From Butyriboletus loyo (lineage: Eukaryota > Basidiomycota > Agaricomycetes > Boletales > Boletaceae): a DNA stretch of 26,203 bases. The position numbers were made by a program, and so were the translations under genes. The stretch spans positions 1 to 26,203 of the forward strand of contig JBBPSI010000302.1 in NCBI GenBank assembly GCA_038093515.1. Direction: 5' to 3'. Below the pieces are notes generated by a model that saw only the letters and a list, made by a program, of their open reading frames with translations, was not told the DNA's origin and made no database searches. Shown here piece after piece: positions 18,649 to 26,203 of the stretch (position 1 is the first letter of the stretch; every line of letters begins with the position of its first letter).

Positions 18649-19886
18649 TCACTGAGACACACCCTCATTGAAGTTGTTGTTGTAAGCATCGTCGGCACTG
18701 ACATCTCCCCAGATGTCCTCCTGGAATGTGCAGTTGGCAATGATATGGCCAATGGCGCCACATAGGCCACAGACACGCTCTGGGAAAAACTCCTGAATAT
18801 GACCTGGGGCAATCTGGTGACAGAATGGGCAGGTGTAGTTGGGCAGTCCCGACAAAAGTGGCCAACGGTGCCGCATTTGAAGCAAAGTTGCGGGCGGACG
18901 AGGCAAGGTCGAGCAGGATGTTGGCTGGCATCAGAGGATCTGTCATCCAGGATGATGGGGGCATCACGAGTGCCTTGGTTGGCGAGATAGGGCGGTGGAG
19001 GTCCATACAAGGAGCTGGAAGAACCAGCAGCTGGGGCAAGGGGGGAGGAGATCCGAGGGATGAGCTGGATGGCAGGGGTTCCTCTGCGAGTGGGTGGCTG
19101 GGGGGTGATGGAGCGTACGGCTCTGTTGGCGATCCTTCTCCCTGTGGCGGTGAGGGTGACCGATCCCAGGATAGATCCAGCCTGGAGAAGCACCTGGTGA
19201 GGTTGGCAATGCACAGTGCGAGGCAGTAAGGGGGAGTGTCAATGAGCGACCTGGGGGTCATCGACGTCTGTCTGAAAGGACTCCAGTGACTCCCCGGTGG
19301 TTTCATGAGACGAGTCTGCTATCAGTGTGGTTGCAGGAGACTCTCTGGCAGGTGGCACTGGAACAGGGAGTGGTGGAGGAGATCCTGCCATGACAGGACG
19401 AGGCACTGGATTGGGGCCATGAGCGGAGGGGCAAAGGTAGCCGATGCAGTTGGCAGAGTGGAGGTAAAACTCTCGCTCCCTGGGAGCAAGAGCCATGAGA
19501 ATGGGACAGAGGACAGGAGCCAGAATACCTGGCAGGAGTTGGTCAACGACAAATCCAAAACCCTCAGCATGGAGGATGTCCAAGGTGTACCCCCTAGCCT
19601 CCATTAAGGAAGACTCGAGGGCAGCGGCATAGACCGGAGATTGATTGTCTGAGCACAAGCAGGTATGGATGGTGCGGGCGAGGGCATACAAGCGATAGAG
19701 GGAAGTGAGGGTATGGAGAACATAGTCTCCAGTGAAATCCATATGTTGCTCAAGGGCATATGTAGCGATGGGGTTTTCTAGCACGGCGGTGTAGAGGACA
19801 TGGTGGGAGGCGACTGGGAGATGGGATGAGCAGACGGGAGGTTGAGGTGGAAGTGGGGCATTATTTTCAGCAGGAGGAATGGCCAT
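18649..19886 (-). pseudogene. Ty3-A extra ORF after pol, with CCHC zinc knuckles (right copy)
   Basis: This is the mirror of 6318-7555, with the same TGA and the same frameshift. I saw no difference between the copies here. Confidence 0.75.
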
Positions 19887-19893
19887 TTTCGTT

Positions 19894-21569
19894 TTACTGC
19901 GAAGATGGGGAGGGAAAATTCTTGGGGTGGCACAGCTTATAAGCCTTGAGCAAGGCCTGTGCATGGACCAAGTTCCTGTTTGGTTCCCAAGTATTCTCCG
20001 CTGCGGAGTATCCTTTCCAGGACACAAGGAATTGGCGGCGTCCCTTGGAACCACGATGGGATAAGATCCGATCAATCTCATACTCTTCATCTCTGTCTAT
20101 TTCTTCCGGAGGGGGGTTTGTGAAATTTGGGCCATGTTTCGCAGTCTCGCGATAAGGAGTCAGGAGAGATGCATGGAAGACATCATGGATCTTCCAGGTC
20201 AGTGGCAATCAGAGTCTGTATGCCACAGGGGAAACAACTTGTGCAATCTCGAATGGTCCTTCCCTTCTTGGGGCGAGTTTCTTTGACAGGTACCTGAGTC
20301 TCAGGTTGCACCCTTCAAGCCAAACCTTGTCTCCTATCTTCCACGGGCGGAACTTGGAGGAGATCCATTCCTTCATCAACCATTGTGCCTTTTTGTGGGC
20401 TTCCAAGGCTTCTGTTCGGGCTCCTGTGAGTTCCGACAGTCTGGACTTGAGGGCAGGGAGAAAGGTCTTTCCGATTGGAGGATAAGATCTCAGTTCATAC
20501 CCAACCATCAGGGAGAAGGGAGTCACATTGGTCGAGGAATGGGTCATTGAGTTGTGGGAAAACTCGGCCATGGGGAGTAGTTCAGCCCAGCATTCAGGAT
20601 GGCCATCACAGAAAATCCTCAAGTATGTTTCTAGCTCCTGGTTGACCTGCTCGGTTTCACTGTCAGTCTGTGGGTGGTGGGCGGAAGAGAGGGCAAGGTC
20701 GTAGTTGAAGAGCCTTGTGAGTTCCCTGGCAAAGGCGGATGCAAACTGAGGGCCTCGATCGGAGATGCAGCAGGAGTGAAGGCTGAATCGGAGGAAGACA
20801 GTTTTGAAAAATAGTTTGGTGACTCCTGCCACGTCAATGTCTTTGTTGCAAGGGGAATAAATTACCCCCTTCATAAGCCCATGGTCTACCACGACCATGA
20901 CTGAATCATATCCCAAAGAGGGAGGGAGACCGGTGATGAGGTCGACAGAGACCTGTTCGAAGGGACGAGAGGCCATACTGGCCAGAGGAGTAAGGGGAGG
21001 AACGGTTGGATGGGTATTAACCTTATGTGCCTGGCAAGTAGCACAACCTGAAACAAAATGTCGGATGAGGTTGGCCATGCCAGGCCACCAATAATCTCAT
21101 TGCACCAGGTTCTGGGTGTGGAATATTCCACCATGACCTCCAGCAGGGCTTTCATGCAGGGAACGGATGAGGTCAACATGGGTGGCTTCTGGGATGTAGC
21201 GTTTCTTGCGGAAGTACAAGTCTTTACCGTCAAAATCCCAATCGCCAGCGTTCATTTTAGGGAAGAGAGGTGAATCCTCATACAGTGCCTGCATGCACCA
21301 TTTAATCATGGGGTCACCGGGGGAGGAGGCAGTGATCTTTTCTGCAAGGGCAAGGTTGATTTTCCTGGCAAATAGGTTGTCAGGGAGGAGGGTGACTTCC
21401 TGGTTGTCAGCAGAGATGTCAACATTGTCACAATGGGACAGGGCATCCGCAGGGCCCATCTGAGTGCTGGGGATGTGGTGGAAGAGTAGGTCAAAGTCCT
21501 GCAGGAACATTAACCACTGGGCTTGTCATCGAGACAGTTTGTTGGGCTGTCAGAAGTAGATAAGGTTCT
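19894..21569 (-). pseudogene. pol: Ty3-A pol fragment: RNase H end, integrase, chromodomain (right copy)
   Basis: This is the mirror of 4635-6310 with the same four TGA stops (mapped by 26204-x), so those mutations predate the duplication. Three later differences change residues: Arg in the left copy is His here just before VDLIRSL (21179), Val is Ala after YRET (20141), and His is Arg in the chromodomain loop after GSKG (20039). Confidence 0.91.
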
Positions 21570-21629
21570 TGTTATAATCATAACATTTATTCGTACACTT
21601 TGGACTTAGTCGTTTTCACTTTCAAAGGT

Positions 21630-21731
21630 CACGTGACATAGCGCACGTGATCGTGGGAACTTACATGTGATCTCATGCTGACTAAGCATATGATGTCATG
21701 GCCTAGACCAGGCCTAGACTCTATGACGTCA
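21630..21731 (+). promoter_or_regulatory. Ty3-B U3 motif cluster (E-boxes and CRE)
   Basis: Two CACGTG palindromes (21630-21635 and 21644-21649), one TGATGTCA (21691-21698) and one perfect CRE-type palindrome TGACGTCA (21724-21731) lie 150-250 bp upstream of the TATA box. These are the classic cores for bHLH and CREB/ATF-type bZIP factors. Binding here is inferred from motif identity only. The mirror copy is at 4473-4574 on the minus strand. Confidence 0.5.
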
Positions 21732-21854
21732 CAACACATGTATTTAATCTCCGTTTACTTCTCTTCTTTTTGATCCCCGCGCCTCGTGTGGTTAATCACC
21801 GTTGCGCTTCTCTTCTTTAGTCTAGCCATGTATAGTAGTTCATCACACGCACAG

Positions 21855-21888
21855 CATGGTCTGTGCGCATCTCTGTACAATATATAAA
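21855..21888 (+). promoter_or_regulatory. Ty3-B core promoter: shared 15-mer and TATA box
   Basis: CATGGTCTGTGCGCA at 21855-21869 is followed by TATATAAA at 21881-21888. The same 15-mer stands exactly 26 nt before an identical TATATAAA in the Ty3-A LTR, although the surrounding LTR sequences differ. The start of transcription is placed near 21915, which is 34 nt past the TATA start. Confidence 0.75.
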
Positions 21889-21914
21889 GGCTCGTGGTTA
21901 GACTAGGATTCCCT

Positions 21915-21925
21915 AGTTTTAACCA
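21915..21925 (+). promoter_or_regulatory. Putative self-primer at the Ty3-B transcript 5' end
   Basis: AGTTTTAACCA lies 34 nt after the start of the TATA box, where the mRNA 5' end is expected. It is the exact reverse complement of TGGTTAAAACT at 22074-22084, just inside the LTR. Tf1/sushi-type elements prime reverse transcription with the first 11 nt of their own mRNA; length and placement match that scheme. The mirror copy is at 4279-4289 (minus). Confidence 0.7.
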
Positions 21926-22073
21926 CTTGTCTATTCGCTGGCAACAGTTGAGGACTAAGCTAGAACTCCTTGTTCATACTTGCCTGTGCTTTGTGTAGCG
22001 CAGCAACTGTAGTGGACCCTGTGTGACATAGTATTCGTACTGGCATTCGACCGTGCGTTGCTTGCGTAACACT

Positions 22074-22084
22074 TGGTTAAAACT
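22074..22084 (+). other. Ty3-B primer-binding site (right copy)
   Basis: TGGTTAAAACT begins 2 nt after the LTR end, the usual place for a primer-binding site. It is fully complementary to the putative mRNA 5' end (21915-21925), which suggests self-priming rather than tRNA priming. I could not check all fungal tRNA 3' ends. The mirror copy is at 4120-4130 (minus). Confidence 0.7.
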
Positions 22085-22848
22085 TCAGATACACACCCGG
22101 TCCCCAGGGTAGGGGTAGCGTGCTTGTCGGCGTTTGGCCAATAGCGTACCCGTCTCGTTTCCCCTATCCGCACTTCCAGTAGGCCTCCACTTGACGGAGC
22201 AGAACTTCCCTCTTAAGGGAAAACCCGGTGCTCAGGGTTTAGAGCCGTTACTGCGCGTTCAGCAGTTTTCATTTCTGATTGCCCCCGCCGCTTTTAGGGG
22301 AACCCCTTGGAAGGGTAGATTTTGTGTCTCGCGTAAACACTTGTAAAATTCATTCTCCGTCGCTCCCTTGGAGTTGATAGTCTGTGCTAGGGTCGTGCCT
22401 AGTTTGCAAAGAGCGACTTCGGGACCCCCAAATCCCGTTGGCTGAGCTATTCCCAAACCGTAGTCCCTGTGGTAACACGGGAGGTAGAACCTAGAAAAAA
22501 TATTCAAAATTTGTCAATTAGTCGTAACTAGGTCTTTACCCGTTCTCGTCCATTACCGGACAAAGCTTCATCGGAGATACTACCTCCGTTCGAAGAAATA
22601 CTTTTTACGTTCTACTTGTTGTAGAGTCCCCCAGAGTCACCTTGGAAGATAGGAGACAGTAAGGGTCTTTATACCTCGTAGTTTTCCTTTTTGTTTTTTG
22701 CCGAAGAAGCCGGTTCAGCCGAAGAAAAAGGTTGCCGAAGAAGATTCAAAAATCACCCCCTTTCCTCCGCCCCCAACTTCTTTAATTTCCGCTTACCAAA
22801 CTGGGTTCCGAATACTCTACGGATTTCCCAGACGACGACCAAAAAAGG
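22085..22848 (+). other. Ty3-B untranslated leader
   Basis: About 760 nt lie between the primer-binding site and the gag ATG. I see no convincing gene. The gag frame is closed by TAA at 22783 and has no ATG between there and 22849. Open frames starting near 22691 and 22698 use TTG and give low-complexity Lys/Pro-rich text, so they look incidental. Packaging or dimerisation signals would be expected here but cannot be recognised by eye. The mirror copy is at 3356-4119. Confidence 0.6.
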
Positions 22849-24060
22849 ATGTCCGATCCCGGTCCGTCTTACGCCCCCGCTCCCACCGACTATGTCCCTG
22901 CCGCCGCCGTCTACGACGACCAAACATTGCGCGCCCTCTTCGCGCAGTGGTTGGAAAAAGATCAACAAGGAGGAATTTCGAAAAAGGTTGCTGACCCAGG
23001 AGAATGGGACGGCGACAGAGAAAAGTTCCACCACTGGTGGACTTCCCTCAAAGTCTGGGTGTCCGTCAACACCTGGAAAACAGACAAGCTCCGAACGGTG
23101 GCCGTACTTAGCCGCATTAAGGGCAAAGGCCAGGACTTTTCTCAACTCGTCCTGGAAGATTATGTCATGGAGGAAGAAAGATACATAGATCCGCTCAACA
23201 GATCTAAAGGAAAAAAGATGGATCTGGCATGGCCAGAATGGGAATACCTACAGACCTTGATCAGGGGTCACTTCCAGATCGATGTGCTTACTCACCAAGC
23301 ACTAAGAAAATTGGCCGCTCTTACTCAGGGCCAACAACAAATTGATGTTTTCTTGGAACGTTTCAAAGTCCTCTATCGGCAATCGGAGTGTGAGCCAAAG
23401 CACACCATCGAGCTCCTTAAAAGGGCTGTCAAGTACGAAATCTATAAACAAGTATTCCTTTCGTGCTCAGAAGACGTGCTGGAGGACTTCAACAATCTGG
23501 TTGAAGAGTTCAGGAGGACAGGAAGGTCTTTCGAACAAATGTATGCAGAGAGAGGCATGGGGCAAGCGCGGCAATGGAAGCCGTACACGCAGCAGCCCCA
23601 AAGAGGCTACCCTCCTCCCAAAGGACCTCCTCCCGGCTTCACAGCCATCGGAACGCAACCGGGCCGCGGAGCCCCAATGGATCTATCCGCTCAGCAATCT
23701 GGCCCTGAGACCAGAACATGTTTCGGCTGTGGGCAAGCCGGACACATCCGCCCTAACTGCCCCCAGAACCCGAACCGTCGGGACAAACCTGGAACCACAC
23801 CTCGCCCGAAAGTAAGGCAGCAATGGATACAACAGGCCGACGGAACCTACGTCCAAGGATGGGTTCAAATCAATTCCGCGGAGGTAACCCCTCCAAATTT
23901 ACCTTATCAGTCAAGGCCGTTACCGGCACCACCAGCGGTTGGAGCACCGCCACAAGAAATCTCCCAATGTGCCGCATACATGGGAGATGACGCCCGAGCA
24001 TACTGGGCAGATGTCTTCGCTTGCGAAGCAAAGGAAAAGGCCTCACGGTCTTTAAAATAA
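22849..24060 (+). CDS. gag: Ty3-B Gag polyprotein (right copy)
   Basis: This 403-residue capsid/nucleocapsid protein would package element RNA in cytoplasmic virus-like particles. An acidic, proline-rich start is followed by a retrotransposon Gag-type capsid region (about residues 50-235; Trp-rich WDGDREKFHHWWTSLKVWV near 53-71, and the segment FLERFKVLYRQSE). A Pro/Gln/Gly-rich linker follows. A CCHC zinc knuckle sits at C291, C294, H299 and C304 (CFGCGQAGHIRPNC). The ATG at 22849 follows AAAAGG and is the first in frame after an upstream TAA. The frame is intact with no decay, unlike the host elements around it. It ends in the slippery heptamer that leads into pol. The family call is firm; the exact Ty3 clade is inferred. 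Confidence 0.93.
   Translation: MSDPGPSYAPAPTDYVPAAAVYDDQTLRALFAQWLEKDQQGGISKKVADPGEWDGDREKFHHWWTSLKVWVSVNTWKTDKLRTVAVLSRIKGKGQDFSQLVLEDYVMEEERYIDPLNRSKGKKMDLAWPEWEYLQTLIRGHFQIDVLTHQALRKLAALTQGQQQIDVFLERFKVLYRQSECEPKHTIELLKRAVKYEIYKQVFLSCSEDVLEDFNNLVEEFRRTGRSFEQMYAERGMGQARQWKPYTQQPQRGYPPPKGPPPGFTAIGTQPGRGAPMDLSAQQSGPETRTCFGCGQAGHIRPNCPQNPNRRDKPGTTPRPKVRQQWIQQADGTYVQGWVQINSAEVTPPNLPYQSRPLPAPPAVGAPPQEISQCAAYMGDDARAYWADVFACEAKEKASRSLK
24051..24057 (+). promoter_or_regulatory. Programmed -1 frameshift site of Ty3-B (right copy)
   Basis: In the gag frame the sequence reads T TTA AAA followed directly by the gag stop TAA (24058-24060). This fits the X XXY YYZ rule for simultaneous -1 slippage. The -1 frame is open well upstream of this point and continues without a stop through protease, RT and RNase H to the window end. 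A weak hairpin candidate (CTTTCC pairing with GGAGGG, with wobbles) follows a few nucleotides later; I hold that part loosely. Confidence 0.8.
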
Positions 24061-26203
24061 AGAAGCTTTCCAATGTAGGGGTACCTGGAGGGCCGAACAA
24101 TATTTCTTCTTCATTTTCAAATTCTTTCTCCACCTTATCTACATTTGTGGACTATTCCGTAGACACAGATGAACTTTCTTACGTACCATCTGAATCTAAG
24201 CTTTCGATTGGATCAGTATTCGCGAATTCGTCTTCGGATGTAAGCGTGGATGTTCCTGGTTTAGTTGATTGCGAAGAGGACGAATTTCTTAACTCTTGTA
24301 TCAAATCGAATGAATTATCTATAGAAAAACTCGAAAGAGCGTCTCCTAACGGGAGCGCGGCGCACAAAAGCGTGCTTAATTCTCTTTTGAGACAAATGAA
24401 AACCAGATCTCCGATTTCATCTCCGTCTCCTTCTAATTATAAATCCCCTAAATCTTCTTTAATGTTTGGTGGAGATTACTCCCCGGTGGTGAAAATCACC
24501 TACCAGTCAAATGCTACTTGGCGAACTCGTTCGCTTAAAGCTTTGCTGGATACGGGAGCAGTCAATACCTTCATTGACAAAAATTATTGTGAAACAAGAA
24601 AAATAGACACTGTACCATTAGAACGTTCCATGGAGGTTATCAATGCAGACGGCTCTAAAGGAGCCATAGGTCGCATTACGCACAAAGCCTACCTATTTAT
24701 GGAAATTGATGGGCACCACGAATCGATTGAGGCTTACGTCTCTCTTCTTGGTTCTCATCAAATGATTATTGGTTACGATTGGTTTGCACGTCATAACCCA
24801 GACATTGACTGGCGTTTTAAAACCATTAAATTTAATCATTGTTCTCCTTACTGTAGTGTTATCAGAGACTCTATTTCATCTTCGAACATTACTTCTTGCT
24901 GTACTATAGAACCAGAGGTTGCCGGAAAGGTACCCGAGGTTTACCACGACTATTTAGATGTATTCTCCGAGGACGAGGCAGCAAGAATGCCTGAAAGGAA
25001 ACCATGGGATCACGCAATAGATCTCAAACCCGATTTTGTACCAAAAAAGGGTCGCGTTATTCCCATGTCCGAAGAAGAACAAGAGCAAATCCGAGGTTTT
25101 GTGGAAAAAGAACTCAAGAAGGGTTACATAAGACCGTCCAAGTCACCTCAGACGGCCCCTGTGTTCTTTATCCCAAAAAAGACCGGAGATAAGCGACTCG
25201 TTATGGACTATCGTTATCTAAACGACGGAACCATTAAAAACGGTTACCCGTTACCCCTGATTCCGCAGTTGATCGATCGGTTGAAAGGAGCCGACATCTT
25301 CACAGCGTTGGATCTCCGATGGGGATTTAATAATATTCGTATCAAAGAAGGTGATGAGTGGAAAGCGGCGTTTGTCACGCCCATTGGAGCCTACGAACCC
25401 ACGGTCATGTACTTCGGGCTTACCAATTCCCCTCCCACGTTCCAAAACATGATGAACGACATCTTCAATGATATGTATGCCTGCGTCATTATTTATATCG
25501 ACGACGTTATGATATTCACGAAAGGAAAAACAAGGGCCGAGCACGAGGAAAAAGTCAAAGAAGTACTCCAGCGCCTTCGAGAAAACGATTTATTTGTAAA
25601 ACCGGAGAAATGTGTATTCTCTTCGGATAAAGTGGACTTTTTAGGAATGGTTGTATCCCGAAACGGCGTTGAAATGCAGTCGAAGAAGACAGATGCCATC
25701 CGAGACTGGCCTATGCCCTCGCGTCTGAAGCAAGTTCAAGCGTTTCTAGGATTATGCAACTATTACCGTAGATTTATTGAAGGGTTCTCGGAAATTGCCC
25801 GACCCCTCAACAACTTAACAAAAAAGGACACCCCTTTCAAATGGGGCTTAGACGAACAAAGAGCGTTTGACACGCTAAAGAAAAAGTTCACTTCGGCTCC
25901 GCTTTTAGCCTACCCAGATCGAGACAAGGAGATGCGGGTAGAAACGGATGCCTCAGATATAGCGGTTGGCGCAGTTCTTTCCGTAAAAGGATCAGACGAC
26001 CTGTGGCGACCCTGTGCCTTTTTGTCACATTCCTTCGACGCTGCCGAAAGGAATTACCCAATTTACGACAAAGAACTATTAGCAGTTATTCGTGCGCTAG
26101 AAGAATGGTGCCATTATCTTATTGGTCGAGAAGGATTTGAAATCTGGACCAATCACAAAAACCTAGAATATTGGAAGAAGCCGCAAACGCTGTCTGGCAG
26201 ACA
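24057..26203 (+). CDS. pol: Ty3-B Pol (protease, RT, start of RNase H; right copy, cut by window end)
   Basis: At least 715 codons, reached by -1 frameshifting from gag. A Ser-rich linker of about 160 residues leads to an aspartic protease with active site LLDTGA (Asp codon 24549-24551) and a downstream LLGSHQMIIGYDWF segment. The reverse transcriptase has the fingers/palm motif VFFIPKKTGDKRLVMDYRYLN, then FGLTNSPPTF and the catalytic YIDD at 25494-25505. RNase H begins with ETDASD (Asp 25947-25949) and includes DKELLAVIRALEEW. There is no internal stop. Integrase and any chromodomain lie beyond the edge. PR-RT-RNaseH order with a DTG protease marks a Ty3/gypsy element. The product would be cut from a Gag-Pol fusion and copy element RNA into DNA. 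Confidence 0.92.
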   Translation, partial: MKKLSNVGVPGGPNNISSSFSNSFSTLSTFVDYSVDTDELSYVPSESKLSIGSVFANSSSDVSVDVPGLVDCEEDEFLNSCIKSNELSIEKLERASPNGSAAHKSVLNSLLRQMKTRSPISSPSPSNYKSPKSSLMFGGDYSPVVKITYQSNATWRTRSLKALLDTGAVNTFIDKNYCETRKIDTVPLERSMEVINADGSKGAIGRITHKAYLFMEIDGHHESIEAYVSLLGSHQMIIGYDWFARHNPDIDWRFKTIKFNHCSPYCSVIRDSISSSNITSCCTIEPEVAGKVPEVYHDYLDVFSEDEAARMPERKPWDHAIDLKPDFVPKKGRVIPMSEEEQEQIRGFVEKELKKGYIRPSKSPQTAPVFFIPKKTGDKRLVMDYRYLNDGTIKNGYPLPLIPQLIDRLKGADIFTALDLRWGFNNIRIKEGDEWKAAFVTPIGAYEPTVMYFGLTNSPPTFQNMMNDIFNDMYACVIIYIDDVMIFTKGKTRAEHEEKVKEVLQRLRENDLFVKPEKCVFSSDKVDFLGMVVSRNGVEMQSKKTDAIRDWPMPSRLKQVQAFLGLCNYYRRFIEGFSEIARPLNNLTKKDTPFKWGLDEQRAFDTLKKKFTSAPLLAYPDRDKEMRVETDASDIAVGAVLSVKGSDDLWRPCAFLSHSFDAAERNYPIYDKELLAVIRALEEWCHYLIGREGFEIWTNHKNLEYWKKPQTLSGR

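Larger units (their letters stand above)
18171..21569 (-). mobile_element. Ty3-A, right copy (3' half of a chromovirus)
   Basis: This is the mirror of 4635-8033. It differs at 21179, 20141 and 20039, all CpG transitions. At 21179 the right copy lost the CpG; at 20141 and 20039 the left copy lost it. Mutations have therefore accumulated independently in both arms. Confidence 0.92.
21570..22071 (+). repeat. Ty3-B 5' LTR, right copy
   Basis: The LTR is 502 bp. It begins TGTTATAATC and ends GCGTAACA, giving the TGTTA/TAACA terminal inverted repeat typical of LTRs. It contains upstream motifs (CACGTG twice, TGATGTCA, TGACGTCA), a TATA box and a putative transcript start. Both limits are supported: the 5' end abuts Ty3-A coding sequence, and the 3' end lies 2 nt before a primer-binding site complementary to the LTR's own transcript start. 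The 3' LTR is not in the window, so insertion age cannot be estimated. Confidence 0.9.
15251..26203 (-). repeat. Right arm of giant inverted repeat
   Basis: This is the reverse complement of 1-10953 with at least 99.9% identity by eye. On this side Cop-C runs uninterrupted across the inner boundary into the spacer, with protease, integrase, RT and RNase H in order. The right arm plus spacer is therefore the ancestral arrangement, and the left arm is the derived inverted copy. Confidence 0.97.
21570..26203 (+). mobile_element. Ty3-B, right copy (5' part of a Ty3/gypsy LTR retrotransposon)
   Basis: This is the mirror copy of 1-4634, reading outward on the plus strand: LTR 21570-22071, primer-binding site, leader, gag, then pol to the window end. 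Two Ty3-B differences between the copies were found: 26183 keeps CpG where left base 21 has TpG, and 23422 is A where the left copy has C on the coding strand. The second is silent in Gag (CGG versus AGG). Confidence 0.93.

Noticed and set aside
22691..23188. Open frames overlapping the start of Ty3-B gag (Lys/Pro-rich)
   Set aside because: They start at TTG, are low-complexity shadows in other frames, and overlap the clearly better Gag frame.
1..26203. The palindrome as a DNA transposon, invertron or linear plasmid with very long terminal inverted repeats
   Set aside because: The arms are ordinary LTR retrotransposon sequence, and there is no transposase, protein-primed DNA polymerase or other unique cargo in the middle; the centre is the rest of a copia element.

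Overview
The window is a near-perfect giant palindrome built entirely from LTR retrotransposons. Bases 1-10953 reappear in reverse complement at 15251-26203, so any position x maps to 26204-x with no net indel. A 4297-bp non-duplicated spacer (10954-15250) lies between the arms. I found only five differences between the arms, and four of them are transitions at CpG sites. I see no host gene, RNA gene or CRISPR array. The element families (a chromodomain Ty3 element, a Ty1/copia element and a self-priming Ty3 element) and the CpG-to-TpG decay suggest a filamentous fungus, probably an Agaricomycete basidiomycete. That host call is inference.

Each arm contains three nested elements. I name them here for convenience. 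Cop-C is Ty1/copia, ordered Gag-PR-INT-RT-RNaseH. It is the oldest and is riddled with stop codons. Ty3-A is a chromodomain-bearing Ty3/gypsy element (chromovirus). It sits inside Cop-C, in the same orientation, and carries fewer stops. Ty3-B is a Ty3/gypsy element inserted head-to-head into the RNase H region of Ty3-A, and it is intact as far as it can be read. Left arm, outside to inside: Ty3-B (minus, 1-4634, pol cut by the window edge), the 3' half of Ty3-A (plus, 4635-8033), then Cop-C (plus, 8034-10953, cut off just before its protease). The right arm mirrors this. The right-hand Cop-C continues through the spacer (minus strand) to its 3' LTR at about 11332-10954, where it abuts the left arm.

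Ty3-B has a 502-bp LTR, a putative 11-nt self-primer that matches a primer-binding site 2 nt after the LTR, a 403-residue Gag with a zinc knuckle, and a Pol in the -1 frame entered at a T TTA AAA slippery heptamer directly before the gag stop. Ty3-A ends in a chromodomain and has an extra open reading frame with CCHC knuckles between pol and the 3' LTR. Cop-C has an unrecognised, coiled-coil-containing reading frame of at least 490 codons immediately upstream of, and in frame with, gag.

Of 26 internal stop codons counted in Ty3-A and Cop-C, 22 are TGA. This is what CpG deamination (CGA to TGA) would give. Together with the CpG bias of the arm differences, it suggests cytosine methylation has acted on this locus both before and after the inverted duplication.
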